DNA from: Ruminococcus flavefaciens 007c
GTDB taxonomy: Bacteria > Bacillota > Clostridia > Oscillospirales > Ruminococcaceae
Length of the DNA stretch: 64,000 bases
Reading direction: 5' to 3'
Assembly (NCBI RefSeq): GCF_000571935.1
Contig: NZ_ATAX01000016.1
Span: 62,001 to 126,000 of the forward strand
Shown one piece after another: positions 24,678 through 32,563 of this stretch (position 1 is its first letter; each line of letters starts with the position of its first letter). Made by a program: the position numbers and the translations under genes. The notes beneath the pieces are model-generated. The model was given only the letters and a program-made list of their open reading frames with translations, searched no databases and had not been told where the DNA came from.

Positions 24678-25382
24678 ATGACAAAGGAACAGATCGGCAA
24701 CCTTTTCGGGCTCATGCTCGAATATCTCCCACCGACACTGAAAATATTCGGCTTTACTCTGCTTTGGTCCATACCACTGGGAATGATCGTGGCTCTGCTG
24801 AAAATGTGCAGATTCAAGCCCGTATCATGGCTCACAAATATATACATACTCATCATGCGAGGCACTCCCCTTCTCCTTCAGCTCATAGTGGCGCAGTATT
24901 CTGTGCCGTACCTGAGAAAATGGAGCGGCTGCCCCTCATTCCTTAAAAATTTGCTCGACGGCATAGATATAAGGAGCTCGGGATACATCTTCAATATGCT
25001 GCTCATCGCCTTCGTACTCAATTATGCCGCATATTTCGCAGAAATATTCCGCGGAGGCATAGAAGCCATCCCCAAAGGACAGTACGAAGCCGCAGGAGCT
25101 CTGGGCTTCAGCCGCCTCCAGACCTTCTTCCGCATAATCCTACCGCAGGTCGTAAAGCGCGTGGTCCCCGCAAGCTCCAACGAGATAATAACCCTTATCA
25201 AGGATACCTCTCTTGCTTCCGCTATCCCATACATGGAGATAATGTACATAGCCAAGAAGCAGGTCCCCACATATGCTTCACTACTGCCTCTGTTCATGGC
25301 AGGTCTGTTTTATTTTGTTTTCGCAATGGTCCTCACGCTTGTTTTCGGTTATATCGAGAAAAAGCTCAACTACTACAAATAA
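24678..25382 (+). CDS. Polar amino acid ABC transporter permease (HisM/GlnP type)
   Basis: Protein of 234 residues, ATG behind TTAAAGGGTGG. It has about five membrane helices and the permease signature 'LNYAAYFAEIFRGGIEAIPKGQYEAAGALGFS', the EAA loop that docks on the ATPase. 'IMRGTPLLLQLIVAQY' is the usual N-terminal motif of the family. It works with the ATPase 12 bases downstream. No substrate-binding protein is encoded in this unit. Confidence 0.92.
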   Translation: MTKEQIGNLFGLMLEYLPPTLKIFGFTLLWSIPLGMIVALLKMCRFKPVSWLTNIYILIMRGTPLLLQLIVAQYSVPYLRKWSGCPSFLKNLLDGIDIRSSGYIFNMLLIAFVLNYAAYFAEIFRGGIEAIPKGQYEAAGALGFSRLQTFFRIILPQVVKRVVPASSNEIITLIKDTSLASAIPYMEIMYIAKKQVPTYASLLPLFMAGLFYFVFAMVLTLVFGYIEKKLNYYK

Positions 25383-25394
25383 GGAGGAAAAGCT

Positions 25395-26156
25395 ATGGCT
25401 ATGCTGGATGTAAAAAATCTTTCCAAAAGTTTCGGAAGCCTTGAAGTGCTCAAGGACATCTCCTTCGACGTGGAAAAGGGCGAGGTCGTTGCAATAATAG
25501 GCCCGTCCGGAAGCGGCAAATCCACACTTCTTCGCTGCATAAACCAGCTTGAACGCGCTGACAGCGGCGTTATAAACGTATGCGGTACAGATATGCTCGT
25601 AAAAAACGCCAAAGGAAAAACTGTATATGCCGACGCAAAGACTCTCCGCGATATAAGACTTAAAACAGGTCTTGTGTTCCAGAACTTCAATCTGTTTCCG
25701 CATATGAACGTTCTGAGAAATATAACAGAAGCTCCCGTATGCGTCCTCAGGGAGGACAAGAGCAAGTCCAGGGAAAGAGCTATGGCTCTGCTGAAGAAAA
25801 TGGGGCTCGAAAGCAAGGACAAGTCTTATCCCTGCGAGCTTTCGGGCGGACAGCAGCAGCGTGTCTCAATAGCAAGAGCTCTTGCACTTAATCCCGAGAT
25901 ACTCTTTTTCGACGAACCTACCTCCGCCCTTGATCCCGAGCTTACAGGAGAGATACTCAAGGTTATAAAGGAGCTCGCCGCAGAGGGCATGACAATGGTC
26001 ATAGTTACCCATGAAATGGCATTTGCACGGGACGTTGCAGACAAGGTCATATTCATGGAAAACGGCTATATAGTTGAAATGGGAGCTCCCGACCAGCTTT
26101 TCGGGGAGAATGCTTCCGACCGGGTACAGCAGTTCCTGAAGCGCTTCAACAGCTGA
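25395..26156 (+). CDS. Polar amino acid ABC transporter ATP-binding protein (GlnQ type)
   Basis: Protein of 253 residues, ATG behind TAAGGAGGAAAA. Walker A 'GPSGSGKST', Q-loop 'LVFQNFNLFPHMN', signature 'LSGGQQQR', Walker B '[14 protein letters not shown]' and the switch His in 'VTHEM' are all present. A short insert ('NVCGTDMLVKNAKGKTVYADAKTL') lies between Walker A and the Q-loop. It energises the permease at 24678. A terminator follows at 26168. Confidence 0.95.
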   Translation: MAMLDVKNLSKSFGSLEVLKDISFDVEKGEVVAIIGPSGSGKSTLLRCINQLERADSGVINVCGTDMLVKNAKGKTVYADAKTLRDIRLKTGLVFQNFNLFPHMNVLRNITEAPVCVLREDKSKSRERAMALLKKMGLESKDKSYPCELSGGQQQRVSIARALALNPEILFFDEPTSALDPELTGEILKVIKELAAEGMTMVIVTHEMAFARDVADKVIFMENGYIVEMGAPDQLFGENASDRVQQFLKRFNS

Positions 26157-26167
26157 TAAAACATATA

Positions 26168-26201
26168 AAGCCTGAGAACATCGACGTTCTCAGGCTTTTT
26201 T
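26168..26201 (+). terminator. Terminator of the ABC pair
   Basis: A 12-bp stem (AAGCCTGAGAAC / GTTCTCAGGCTT), loop ATCGAC, and TTTTTT. Confidence 0.9.
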
Positions 26202-26206
26202 GCATA

Positions 26207-26728
26207 TCAGGTCATATTTTCCCAGTCTTTTCTCGTTATGACATATACTCTCGTCTTCTCATTGACCTCGTCACTGAATTCCTCTGCAAAACGACAGCCC
26301 CATGACTGCGCCGTCATTGCGGAGGGAGTATTTGTATACTTCATGTAAGAATATATCTCACGAAAGGGCGTATTCTCAAAGGTCCAGTCCCTGACGGCAG
26401 AAGCGGCTTCACGTGCATATCCCCTGCGCTGCATATCCCTGCGTATGTGATAACCTATCTCGGGTTTTATGACACTGCCTATAAGCTGCATTGTCAGTCC
26501 GCAGTCTCCGATCATCTCTCCTGTCTCCTTCAGACACACCGCCCACAGTCCGAAGCCGAATATCCTGTATCTCTGCACATTGCGCTCTATCCAGCTGCGA
26601 ACCATCTCATCGTCAAAGCTGCGGGGGTAGTGCTGCATTATCTCTCTGTCACAAAGTACCGCCTTCAGTGCTTCAAAGTCATCCATGCTCATCTCCCGAA
26701 GAAAAAGCCTGTCGGTTGTGATCGTCAT
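26207..26728 (-). CDS. GNAT-family acetyltransferase (RimJ/RimL-like)
   Basis: About 173 residues. The ATG at 26728 follows AAGGAGAGAT and starts 'MTITTDRLFLREMSMDDFEAL', the standard opening of the Acetyltransf_3 group. The acetyl-CoA loop is 'RRDMQRRGYAREAASAVRDW'. The 'EIGYHI' and 'WGCRFAEEF' segments complete the fold. The target is unknown; members acetylate ribosomal proteins, antibiotics or small amines. It lies downstream of, but separated by a terminator from, the ABC operon on the same strand. Confidence 0.85.
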   Translation of the reverse strand: MTITTDRLFLREMSMDDFEALKAVLCDREIMQHYPRSFDDEMVRSWIERNVQRYRIFGFGLWAVCLKETGEMIGDCGLTMQLIGSVIKPEIGYHIRRDMQRRGYAREAASAVRDWTFENTPFREIYSYMKYTNTPSAMTAQSWGCRFAEEFSDEVNEKTRVYVITRKDWENMT

Positions 26729-26747
26729 TTTATCTCTCCTTTTCAAA

Positions 26748-26785
26748 AATAATAAAGGCACTCCCCTTACAGGAAGTGTCTTTAT
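26748..26785 (-). terminator. Terminator of the permuted-SBP ABC operon
   Basis: On the minus strand, AAGACACTTCC and GGAGTGCCTT form an imperfect stem followed by TATTATTTTTG. Confidence 0.6.
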
Positions 26786-26823
26786 ATTGTATCCGCAAAA
26801 GCAGAACACGTTATATTTCCTTA

Positions 26824-27549
26824 TCACAGCACCTTTGAAAGGAACTGCCTCAGTCTCGGATTCTGAGGATTATTAAAGAAGTTGTAGGGATCATTCTCCT
26901 CAGCGATAACGCCCTCGTCAATGAATATGACTCTTGAAGCGACCTCCCTTGCAAAGCCCATTTCGTGGGTAACGACAACCATGGTCATACCTTCGTCGGC
27001 AAGCTGCTTCATAAGATTCAGAACCTCTCCGACCATCTCGGGATCGAGAGCTGAAGTAGGCTCATCAAAGAGCATAACATCGGGATTCATAACCAATGCA
27101 CGCGCAATGGCGATACGCTGCTTCTGACCGCCCGAGAGCTGATTGGGGAAAGCCTCCGCCTTATCACTCAGACCTACCTTTTTCAGCATTGCCCTTGCGC
27201 TCTTATTTGCTTCCTCCTGAGACATAAGTCCCAGCTTTACAGGAGCAAGCGTCAGGTTTTTCATAATACTGAGATGAGGAAAGAGGTGAAAATGTTGGAA
27301 AACCATGCCCATTTTCTCCCTTATCTCATAAAGTCTTTTCTCCGAAGCCCTTGTAAGATCCTCGCCCTCAAAGATTATACTTCCCGAGGTAGGCTTTTCA
27401 AGTCTGTTGAGGCAGCGTAGGAAGGTACTCTTGCCCGAGCCCGACGGACCGATGACAACTACCTTCTCACCCTTCTGTATAGTGGTGGTGATGCCCCTGA
27501 GAATATGCTGCTTTCCGAAGGATTTCTTCAGACCTTTAACCTCTATCAC
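26824..27549 (-). CDS. Amino acid ABC transporter ATP-binding protein
   Basis: About 241 residues. The GTG at 27549 ('[14 protein letters not shown]') lies ten bases behind AAAGGAGG and overlaps the permease gene by 14 bases. Walker A 'GPSGSGKST', signature 'LSGGQKQR' and Walker B '[14 protein letters not shown]' are intact. It is the third gene of the operon binding protein - permease - ATPase. It is clearly a paralogue of the ATPase at 25395. Confidence 0.95.
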   Translation of the reverse strand: MIEVKGLKKSFGKQHILRGITTTIQKGEKVVVIGPSGSGKSTFLRCLNRLEKPTSGSIIFEGEDLTRASEKRLYEIREKMGMVFQHFHLFPHLSIMKNLTLAPVKLGLMSQEEANKSARAMLKKVGLSDKAEAFPNQLSGGQKQRIAIARALVMNPDVMLFDEPTSALDPEMVGEVLNLMKQLADEGMTMVVVTHEMGFAREVASRVIFIDEGVIAEENDPYNFFNNPQNPRLRQFLSKVL

Positions 27550-28228
27550 TCTTAGCCAGCCTCCTTTCAAGCCTTGATACAAGATATGTCATGAACATAA
27601 CTATCACAAGGTATATCAGTGCAACTGCAATAAGAGGCAGGAAGGCCTCATATGTAACGCTTCGGATAATATCGCCGCCCTTGGTCAGATCCTCGAGAGC
27701 GATATAACCTGCCACGGACGTCTCCTTCAGAAGAACTATACACTCGTTTCCGAGAGCAGGAAGAACATTCTTGAAGGCCTGGGGCATAATGATATAGAAC
27801 ATGGTCTTTCTGTAATTGAGGCCTAGACTTGCTCCCGCCTCGAACTGACCGTTGTCTATGGACATTATTCCCGAACGGACTATCTCTGCAACATATGCCG
27901 CGGAATTGAGTCCGAAGGCAAGTATTCCCACAAACATCTTGTCTATACGGACAGATGCAAATATAACATAGTAGATTATAAGAAGCTGTACCATTACAGG
28001 CGTGCCTCTGATAACCGTAAGATATATTTTTGCAAAGAAATTGAGGATCTTCATTTTTCCTGTTTTATCATGGGATGAACGTACTATGGCTATAAGAAAG
28101 CCCAGCACCATGCCAAGAATAACAGCAAAAAACGTGATGATAAGCGTATTTTTAAGACCGTTCGTGAGGTACTTCCATCTGTCGCCCTCAACGAATGTAC
28201 TGTGAAGCTTATCCATAAATTCGCTCAA
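27536..28228 (-). CDS. Amino acid ABC transporter permease
   Basis: About 230 residues. The TTG at 28228 is eight bases after AAGGAG; a GTG at 28237 sits too close to that site, and an ATG at 28216 is further away. '[17 protein letters not shown]' and the EAA loop '[29 protein letters not shown]' identify the HisM/GlnP type, with five or so membrane helices. It pairs with the permuted binding protein upstream and the ATPase downstream. Confidence 0.9.
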   Translation of the reverse strand: MSEFMDKLHSTFVEGDRWKYLTNGLKNTLIITFFAVILGMVLGFLIAIVRSSHDKTGKMKILNFFAKIYLTVIRGTPVMVQLLIIYYVIFASVRIDKMFVGILAFGLNSAAYVAEIVRSGIMSIDNGQFEAGASLGLNYRKTMFYIIMPQAFKNVLPALGNECIVLLKETSVAGYIALEDLTKGGDIIRSVTYEAFLPLIAVALIYLVIVMFMTYLVSRLERRLAKSDRG

Positions 28229-28249
28229 AAAAGTCACTCCTTAAAAGTA

Positions 28250-29026
28250 TCAGTCTGCCCTGACGATTATAACCTGCTTTGAAACAGCATAGCCCTGCGT
28301 GAACGAAACATTCTCTTCACGCTCGGGAGTAACTGACATACCTGCAACACCGACATCAGCCTTGCCTGAATTTACAGCAGCAATAATGGAATCGAATTCC
28401 ATATTGTCTATTTTCAGCGCATAGCCCAGTTCATCGCATATGGCATTCATTATATCAACATCGATACCGACGATCTGGCCGTTATCCATGCTCTCATAAG
28501 GCGGGAACTCAGCATTTGTAGCCATTGTCAGAACGCCTGTCCTCTCGATTTTTTCATCGATCTTGTAAGATCTCTGATCGGGGTTACTGCCGATCCAGTG
28601 CTTCATTATTCTTCCTATCGTACCATCGGCCTTTAGGTCGGTGAGAGCCTTGTCGATCTTTTCGCCGAGCTCATCGTTGCCCTTCTTGTAGGCAATGGAG
28701 TATTCTTCCTCGGCAAAAGCATCGGGAAGGATCTGAAGCCCCTTATTCTTCTTCACGAACTCGTTTGCAGGCTCAGAGTCTATGATAACCGCATCGATCT
28801 TACCCTGCTTGAGTGCCTGTACAGCGTCAGCACCCTTATTATACCCTTCCACCTTGGCGTCCTTAACGTCCTGTGCAAAGATATAACCGGTAGTACCAAG
28901 CTGTGTACCGATGATCTTCCCCTCAAGATCATTTGCATTGTGAACAGTGTTCTTTGGTGTTCCGCAGCCTGTAAGACAAGCAGCAAAAATTACTCCGACA
29001 GACAAAACGCTTAATATTTTTTTCAT
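28250..29026 (-). CDS. Circularly permuted amino-acid-binding lipoprotein (SBP_bac_3 type)
   Basis: About 258 residues. The ATG at 29026 follows GAAAGGAAGAG. The signal peptide ends in a lipobox LTGC (Cys21), so it is a lipoprotein. The order of the family's segments is reversed: residues 30-147 ('LEGKIIGTQLGTTG', 'YNKGADAVQALKQGKIDAVIID', 'EEYSIAYKKGNDEL', 'LKADGTIGRIMKHWIG') are what normally forms the second lobe and C-terminal end, while residues 163-258 ('GVLTMATNAEFPPYESMDNGQIVGIDVDIM' onward to 'SKQVIIVRAD') are the normal N-terminal half. The length is normal, so this is a circular permutation and not a fusion or truncation. A linker at about 147-163 joins the old ends. It should capture a polar amino acid for the permease and ATPase downstream. 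Confidence 0.9.
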   Translation of the reverse strand: MKKILSVLSVGVIFAACLTGCGTPKNTVHNANDLEGKIIGTQLGTTGYIFAQDVKDAKVEGYNKGADAVQALKQGKIDAVIIDSEPANEFVKKNKGLQILPDAFAEEEYSIAYKKGNDELGEKIDKALTDLKADGTIGRIMKHWIGSNPDQRSYKIDEKIERTGVLTMATNAEFPPYESMDNGQIVGIDVDIMNAICDELGYALKIDNMEFDSIIAAVNSGKADVGVAGMSVTPEREENVSFTQGYAVSKQVIIVRAD

Positions 29027-29064
29027 GGTAAAATCTCTTCCTTTCATAGAAAAAATAATCTCAT

Positions 29065-29093
29065 ACCATATATTATATATTATTTTTTGTCAA
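29065..29093 (-). promoter_or_regulatory. Promoter of the permuted-SBP ABC operon
   Basis: On the minus strand: TTGACA (29093-29088), a 17-base spacer, and TATGGT (29070-29065). The -10 is a weaker match than most in this window. Confidence 0.55.
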
Positions 29094-29140
29094 AAAGCAA
29101 TAAAAATCGTAATTTATAACCAAATTGTAACTAATTGAAG

Positions 29141-29175
29141 ATAAACAAACGCTGTCCGAAGCAATTCAGACAGCG
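29141..29175 (-). terminator. Terminator after the PNPOx-like gene
   Basis: On the minus strand, stem CGCTGTC / GACAGCG is followed by TTTGTTTAT. Confidence 0.65.
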
Positions 29176-29183
29176 CCAAATTA

Positions 29184-29579
29184 TCACAGTAACTTCTCAG
29201 GCTCACCGATAGGCGGCATGATAAAAGCAGTAGCGTCTTCAAGGTGGAATATCTTCATCTTGAAGCCTGTTTTCTCGTTGTATATCTCCTTTAGAAGCGG
29301 ACTTGTAGCGTACATTGCTTCAAGATACTCAGGCTCGTCATCGAAAACGATCTTTCCTGTGTAACGAAGCCATACACCGTCAGGCTTGCAGGCAGCTATC
29401 TCACAAAGAGGATTTGCGAGCATTTGCTTGTAAACAGCCTTCTGATCGCCAACGGCGAACATTATCTTTCCGTCCATTTCAATATGCGAACCGAACGGTC
29501 TGAGTTTTGGCTGATCTCCGTCATTTGTTGCGATGAAGAAAAACTTTGCTTCTGTCAGAAAATCGTAAATTTTACTCAT
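29184..29579 (-). CDS. Pyridoxamine 5'-phosphate oxidase-like flavin-binding protein
   Basis: Protein of 131 residues, ATG behind AAGGAGGTTTATAT. The split-barrel fold is suggested by 'FLTEAKFFFIATNDGDQPKLRPFG', 'GKIMFAVGDQKAVYKQMLANP' and 'WLRYTGKIVFDDEPEYLEAMY'. These single-domain proteins bind FMN or F420-like flavins and reduce small molecules; nitroimidazole-resistance (NimA-like) and heme-handling relatives exist. It is not the vitamin B6 enzyme itself. It lies downstream of cysK on the same strand, 36 bases apart, and may share its transcript. Confidence 0.82.
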   Translation of the reverse strand: MSKIYDFLTEAKFFFIATNDGDQPKLRPFGSHIEMDGKIMFAVGDQKAVYKQMLANPLCEIAACKPDGVWLRYTGKIVFDDEPEYLEAMYATSPLLKEIYNEKTGFKMKIFHLEDATAFIMPPIGEPEKLL

Positions 29580-29615
29580 GATATAAACCTCCTTGAACGC
29601 TTTTCGCGTTTATTA

Positions 29616-30545
29616 TTATTCTTCAAAGAGCGGTGTGGAGAAATACCTCTCAGCAGTATCAGGCAATATAGTAACAACAGTTTTTCCCTCGCCCAGCTTT
29701 TCTGCCAGCTTCAGTGCTGCTGCAACATTGGTGCCGCTTGAGATACCGCACATGATGCCCTCCTTGGAAGCCAGATCCTTTGCGGTCTGTATTGCCTCCT
29801 CATCTGTAACTATGTAAATATCGTCATATATATTCTGATTGAGTATATCCGGGATAATGCCGTCGCCAATTCCCATCTGGAGATGTGTACCGATATTTCC
29901 TCCTGCAAGTATGGCAGCATTCTCAGGCTCCACTGCCCATATAACCATATCGGGATACTGAGCCTTTAATGTCTCTCCGATGCCTGTTATGGTACCGCCT
30001 GTGCCGATTCCCGAACAGAATCCGTCTATCCTGACAGAGGTCTGCTCAAGTATCTCAAGAGCGGTGTGGTACTTATGAGCGCCTATATTATTGATATTCG
30101 AAAACTGCTGCGGAACGAAAACATTCTCGTTCTCCTCAGCCATTCTCAGTGCGGTATCAAGGCACTCCTGTATGCACTTGCCTATATCGCCGTCATCATG
30201 TATGAGCACGACCTCTGCGCCGTAGTGATTTACCAGCTTTCTGCGCTCCTCGCTGACGGAATCAGGCATTATGATTATGGTCTTATATCCCTTTACTGCG
30301 CCTACCAGAGCAAGTCCGATGCCCTGATTTCCGCTTGTAGGCTCTACGATAACGGTCCCTTCGTGTATCTTGCCTTCCTTTTCGGCATGACGTATCATAT
30401 TATAAGCAGTACGAGTCTTTATTGAACCCCCTACGTTCAGACCTTCGAACTTGACCAGCACATCAGCGCTGCCCTTCTTATTCATCTTGTTGAGCTTGAT
30501 CATCGGCGTATGACCAATAGCTTCCAAAACATTATTATATATCAT
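29616..30545 (-). CDS. cysK: Cysteine synthase family PLP enzyme (CysK-like) with altered substrate loop
   Basis: About 309 residues. The ATG at 30545 follows AATAAGGAG. The fold-type II features are present: the PLP lysine in 'NVGGSIKTR' (Lys43), phosphate loop 'GTGGTITG', 'CGISSGTN' and 'LPDTAERYFSTPLF'. Two conserved elements differ from classical CysK: NPGGSVKDR reads NVGGSIKTR, and the substrate-binding TSGNTG loop reads TSGNQG (Gln74). It should make cysteine from O-acetylserine and sulfide or do a related beta-replacement; the altered loop leaves substrate choice open. Promoters for this gene and for the macrodomain gene diverge from 30595-30664. Confidence 0.85.
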   Translation of the reverse strand: MIYNNVLEAIGHTPMIKLNKMNKKGSADVLVKFEGLNVGGSIKTRTAYNMIRHAEKEGKIHEGTVIVEPTSGNQGIGLALVGAVKGYKTIIIMPDSVSEERRKLVNHYGAEVVLIHDDGDIGKCIQECLDTALRMAEENENVFVPQQFSNINNIGAHKYHTALEILEQTSVRIDGFCSGIGTGGTITGIGETLKAQYPDMVIWAVEPENAAILAGGNIGTHLQMGIGDGIIPDILNQNIYDDIYIVTDEEAIQTAKDLASKEGIMCGISSGTNVAAALKLAEKLGEGKTVVTILPDTAERYFSTPLFEE

Positions 30546-30594
30546 GTCATTCTCCTTATTCGGAACATCGTCCCGTAATCGCGTTAGCATTACT

Positions 30595-30623
30595 ATTATA
30601 TAATATATTCTTATAAAATGCAA
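30595..30623 (-). promoter_or_regulatory. Promoter of cysK
   Basis: On the minus strand: TTGCAT (30623-30618), a 17-base spacer, and TATAAT (30600-30595). Confidence 0.75.
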
Positions 30624-30635
30624 GAAATATTTTTC

Positions 30636-30664
30636 TTGACGTTTCTGCTCAAATATCGTATAAT
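30636..30664 (+). promoter_or_regulatory. Promoter of the macrodomain gene
   Basis: TTGACG (30636-30641), a 17-base spacer, and TATAAT (30659-30664), divergent from the cysK promoter with 12 bases between the -35 boxes. Confidence 0.8.
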
Positions 30665-30706
30665 ATATACAGTAATTAATCAGGCAGTTTTTCGGAGGTG
30701 GCTTAT

Positions 30707-31762
30707 ATGCCGTTTACTATTATCAGGAACGATATTACCAAAGTAACTGCGGACGCAATAGTCAATGCCGCTAACAGCTCTCTCCTCGGCGGAGGAGGCG
30801 TTGACGGTGCTATCCACCGTGCAGCGGGGCCTAAGCTCCTTGAGGAATGCAGACTTCTCGGAGGCTGTGAGCCGGGAGATGCAAAGCTCACAAAGGGCTA
30901 TGACATGGACTGCAAATGGATAATACATACCGTCGGACCCGTATGGCAGGACGGAAGCATGGGTGAGCCCGAGCTCCTGAAAACATGCTACAGGAACTCT
31001 CTCTCCATCGCAAAGGAAAAAAAGTGCAAGAGCATCGCTTTCCCGCTCATATCCACAGGTGTTTACGGCTATCCCAAGGATAAGGCTCTCGAAGTGGCCG
31101 TATCGGTTATTTCAGAGTTTCTCAGCGAGAACGATATGGATGTGACACTGGTTGTCTTTGACCGTGAAGCCCTTGTGGCAAGCACTGAAAAATTCGGCGT
31201 CATTCAGCAGTACATCAACGACAGGTTCGCAGTCGAGCAGGACGATTCACGCAAACGAAAAATAGCTATATTCGGCAAAAGAAAGGGCGGTCACGCTGCC
31301 GCTGCCGCAGTATCCGAGATGCATATCGAGGATATGTTCGAGGCAGCCGAGGCTCAGAATTATTCACTTGTTGGTAACACGACCTTACCCGCAGCCAGTC
31401 TTCAGGATATTGTTGAAAAGCCTGACGAGACCTTCTCGGAGTTTCTGCTCAGACTTATCGACATCAAGGGCATGACAGACGTGGAGACATATAAAAAGGC
31501 AAATATCGACCGCAAGCTCTTCTCAAAGATACGCTCGGACAAAAACTACAAGCCCAAGAAACAGACTGCTGTTGCCTTTGCAATAGCACTTGAGCTTGAT
31601 CTCCCGGATACCAAAGATCTTCTCGAAAAAGCAGGCTATGCCCTTTCAAGAAGCCTTAAATTTGATCTTATCATAAGATATTTCATCGAAAACCACAACT
31701 ACAATATCTATGAGATAAACGAAGCGCTCTTTGCCTTTGACCAGACTCTCATAGGCGCATAA
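30707..31762 (+). CDS. Macrodomain protein (ADP-ribosyl hydrolase type) with C-terminal helix-turn-helix-like domain
   Basis: About 351 residues. The ATG at 30707 is seven bases after CGGAGGT; a GTG at 30698 overlaps that site. Residues 1-175 are a macrodomain of the MacroD/YmdB class: '[34 protein letters not shown]', '[11 protein letters not shown]' and '[18 protein letters not shown]', with the ADP-ribose-binding Asn and Gly-rich loop intact. Residues about 240-350 ('[34 protein letters not shown]...[27 protein letters not shown]') form a helical module resembling an XRE-type helix-turn-helix that I recall in several Firmicutes proteins. It may remove ADP-ribose from proteins or bind ADP-ribose derivatives. 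The VWA gene follows 98 bases later. Confidence 0.85.
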   Translation: MPFTIIRNDITKVTADAIVNAANSSLLGGGGVDGAIHRAAGPKLLEECRLLGGCEPGDAKLTKGYDMDCKWIIHTVGPVWQDGSMGEPELLKTCYRNSLSIAKEKKCKSIAFPLISTGVYGYPKDKALEVAVSVISEFLSENDMDVTLVVFDREALVASTEKFGVIQQYINDRFAVEQDDSRKRKIAIFGKRKGGHAAAAAVSEMHIEDMFEAAEAQNYSLVGNTTLPAASLQDIVEKPDETFSEFLLRLIDIKGMTDVETYKKANIDRKLFSKIRSDKNYKPKKQTAVAFAIALELDLPDTKDLLEKAGYALSRSLKFDLIIRYFIENHNYNIYEINEALFAFDQTLIGA

Positions 31763-31860
31763 AATGTCGCTTCAGAAACGACCACACTTCCTCCGTGTTG
31801 ATGTATACTGTAATTACAGAAAGGGAAAGGCTCCCGAAACATCAGAACGGAGGTATTTTT

Positions 31861-32517
31861 ATGAAAAAGAATCTTACAGAAATGGTATTCATCCTTGACA
31901 AGAGCGGTTCAATGGCAGACCTTACAAAAGACACCATAGGCGGCTTCAATTCACTTATCAGGAAGCAGCGCGGCGAGGAAGGTGAAGCTCTTGTATCAGC
32001 TGTGCTTTTCAGCGACAGCTCAGAGGTACTTTACGACAGAGTCCCACTTGATAAGATTGCTCCCATGACCGACAAGGATTATGTCCCCGCAGGCTGCACT
32101 GCCCTACTGGACGCTGTCGGCGACGCTGTAAAGCATATCGGCAATATCCATAAGTACGCCCGCGAAGAGGACGTTCCCGAAAAGACTATTTTCGTCATAA
32201 CCACAGACGGCATGGAAAATGCCAGTCGCAGATACTCATACAAGGAAGTAAAGCAGCTTATCAGCCGTCAGCAGGAAAAGTATGCCTGGGAGTTCATATT
32301 TCTCGGCGCCAATATCGACGCAGCTGCTGCCGCAGGAGACCTTGGAATAAAAGCCGCCAATGCAGTGAACTACACCTCTGACTCCATGGGTACTGAGGCC
32401 ATGTACTGCTCAGCAGCCTGTGCAGTCACCTCTCTGAGAAAAACAGGAAAGCTCTGCGAGGACTGGGCGGAGGAGATCCGCAAAGATGAGAAAAAGCGAG
32501 GACTCAGACGCAGATAA
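31861..32517 (+). CDS. VWA-domain protein (TerY-like)
   Basis: About 218 residues, ATG behind AACGGAGGT. The MIDAS metal site is seen as 'DKSGSM' (DxSxS, from Asp14) with a Thr in 'PAGCTALLDAVGDA' and an Asp in 'TTDGMENAS'. There is no signal peptide, so the protein is cytoplasmic, as in TerY-type VWA proteins of stress and tellurite clusters. Such domains mediate metal-dependent protein contacts. The pairing with a macrodomain gene suggests a shared stress or ADP-ribose signalling role. No terD or kinase gene is close by. Confidence 0.82.
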   Translation: MKKNLTEMVFILDKSGSMADLTKDTIGGFNSLIRKQRGEEGEALVSAVLFSDSSEVLYDRVPLDKIAPMTDKDYVPAGCTALLDAVGDAVKHIGNIHKYAREEDVPEKTIFVITTDGMENASRRYSYKEVKQLISRQQEKYAWEFIFLGANIDAAAAAGDLGIKAANAVNYTSDSMGTEAMYCSAACAVTSLRKTGKLCEDWAEEIRKDEKKRGLRRR

Positions 32518-32520
32518 AAG

Positions 32521-32547
32521 AAAAAGCCCCTTATAAGGGGCTTTTTT
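32521..32547. terminator. Bidirectional terminator between the VWA gene and metG
   Basis: The palindrome AAAAAGCCCC-TTATAA-GGGGCTTTTTT serves both convergent genes. Confidence 0.9.
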
Positions 32548-32563
32548 CATTCAGTTGTCAGAT

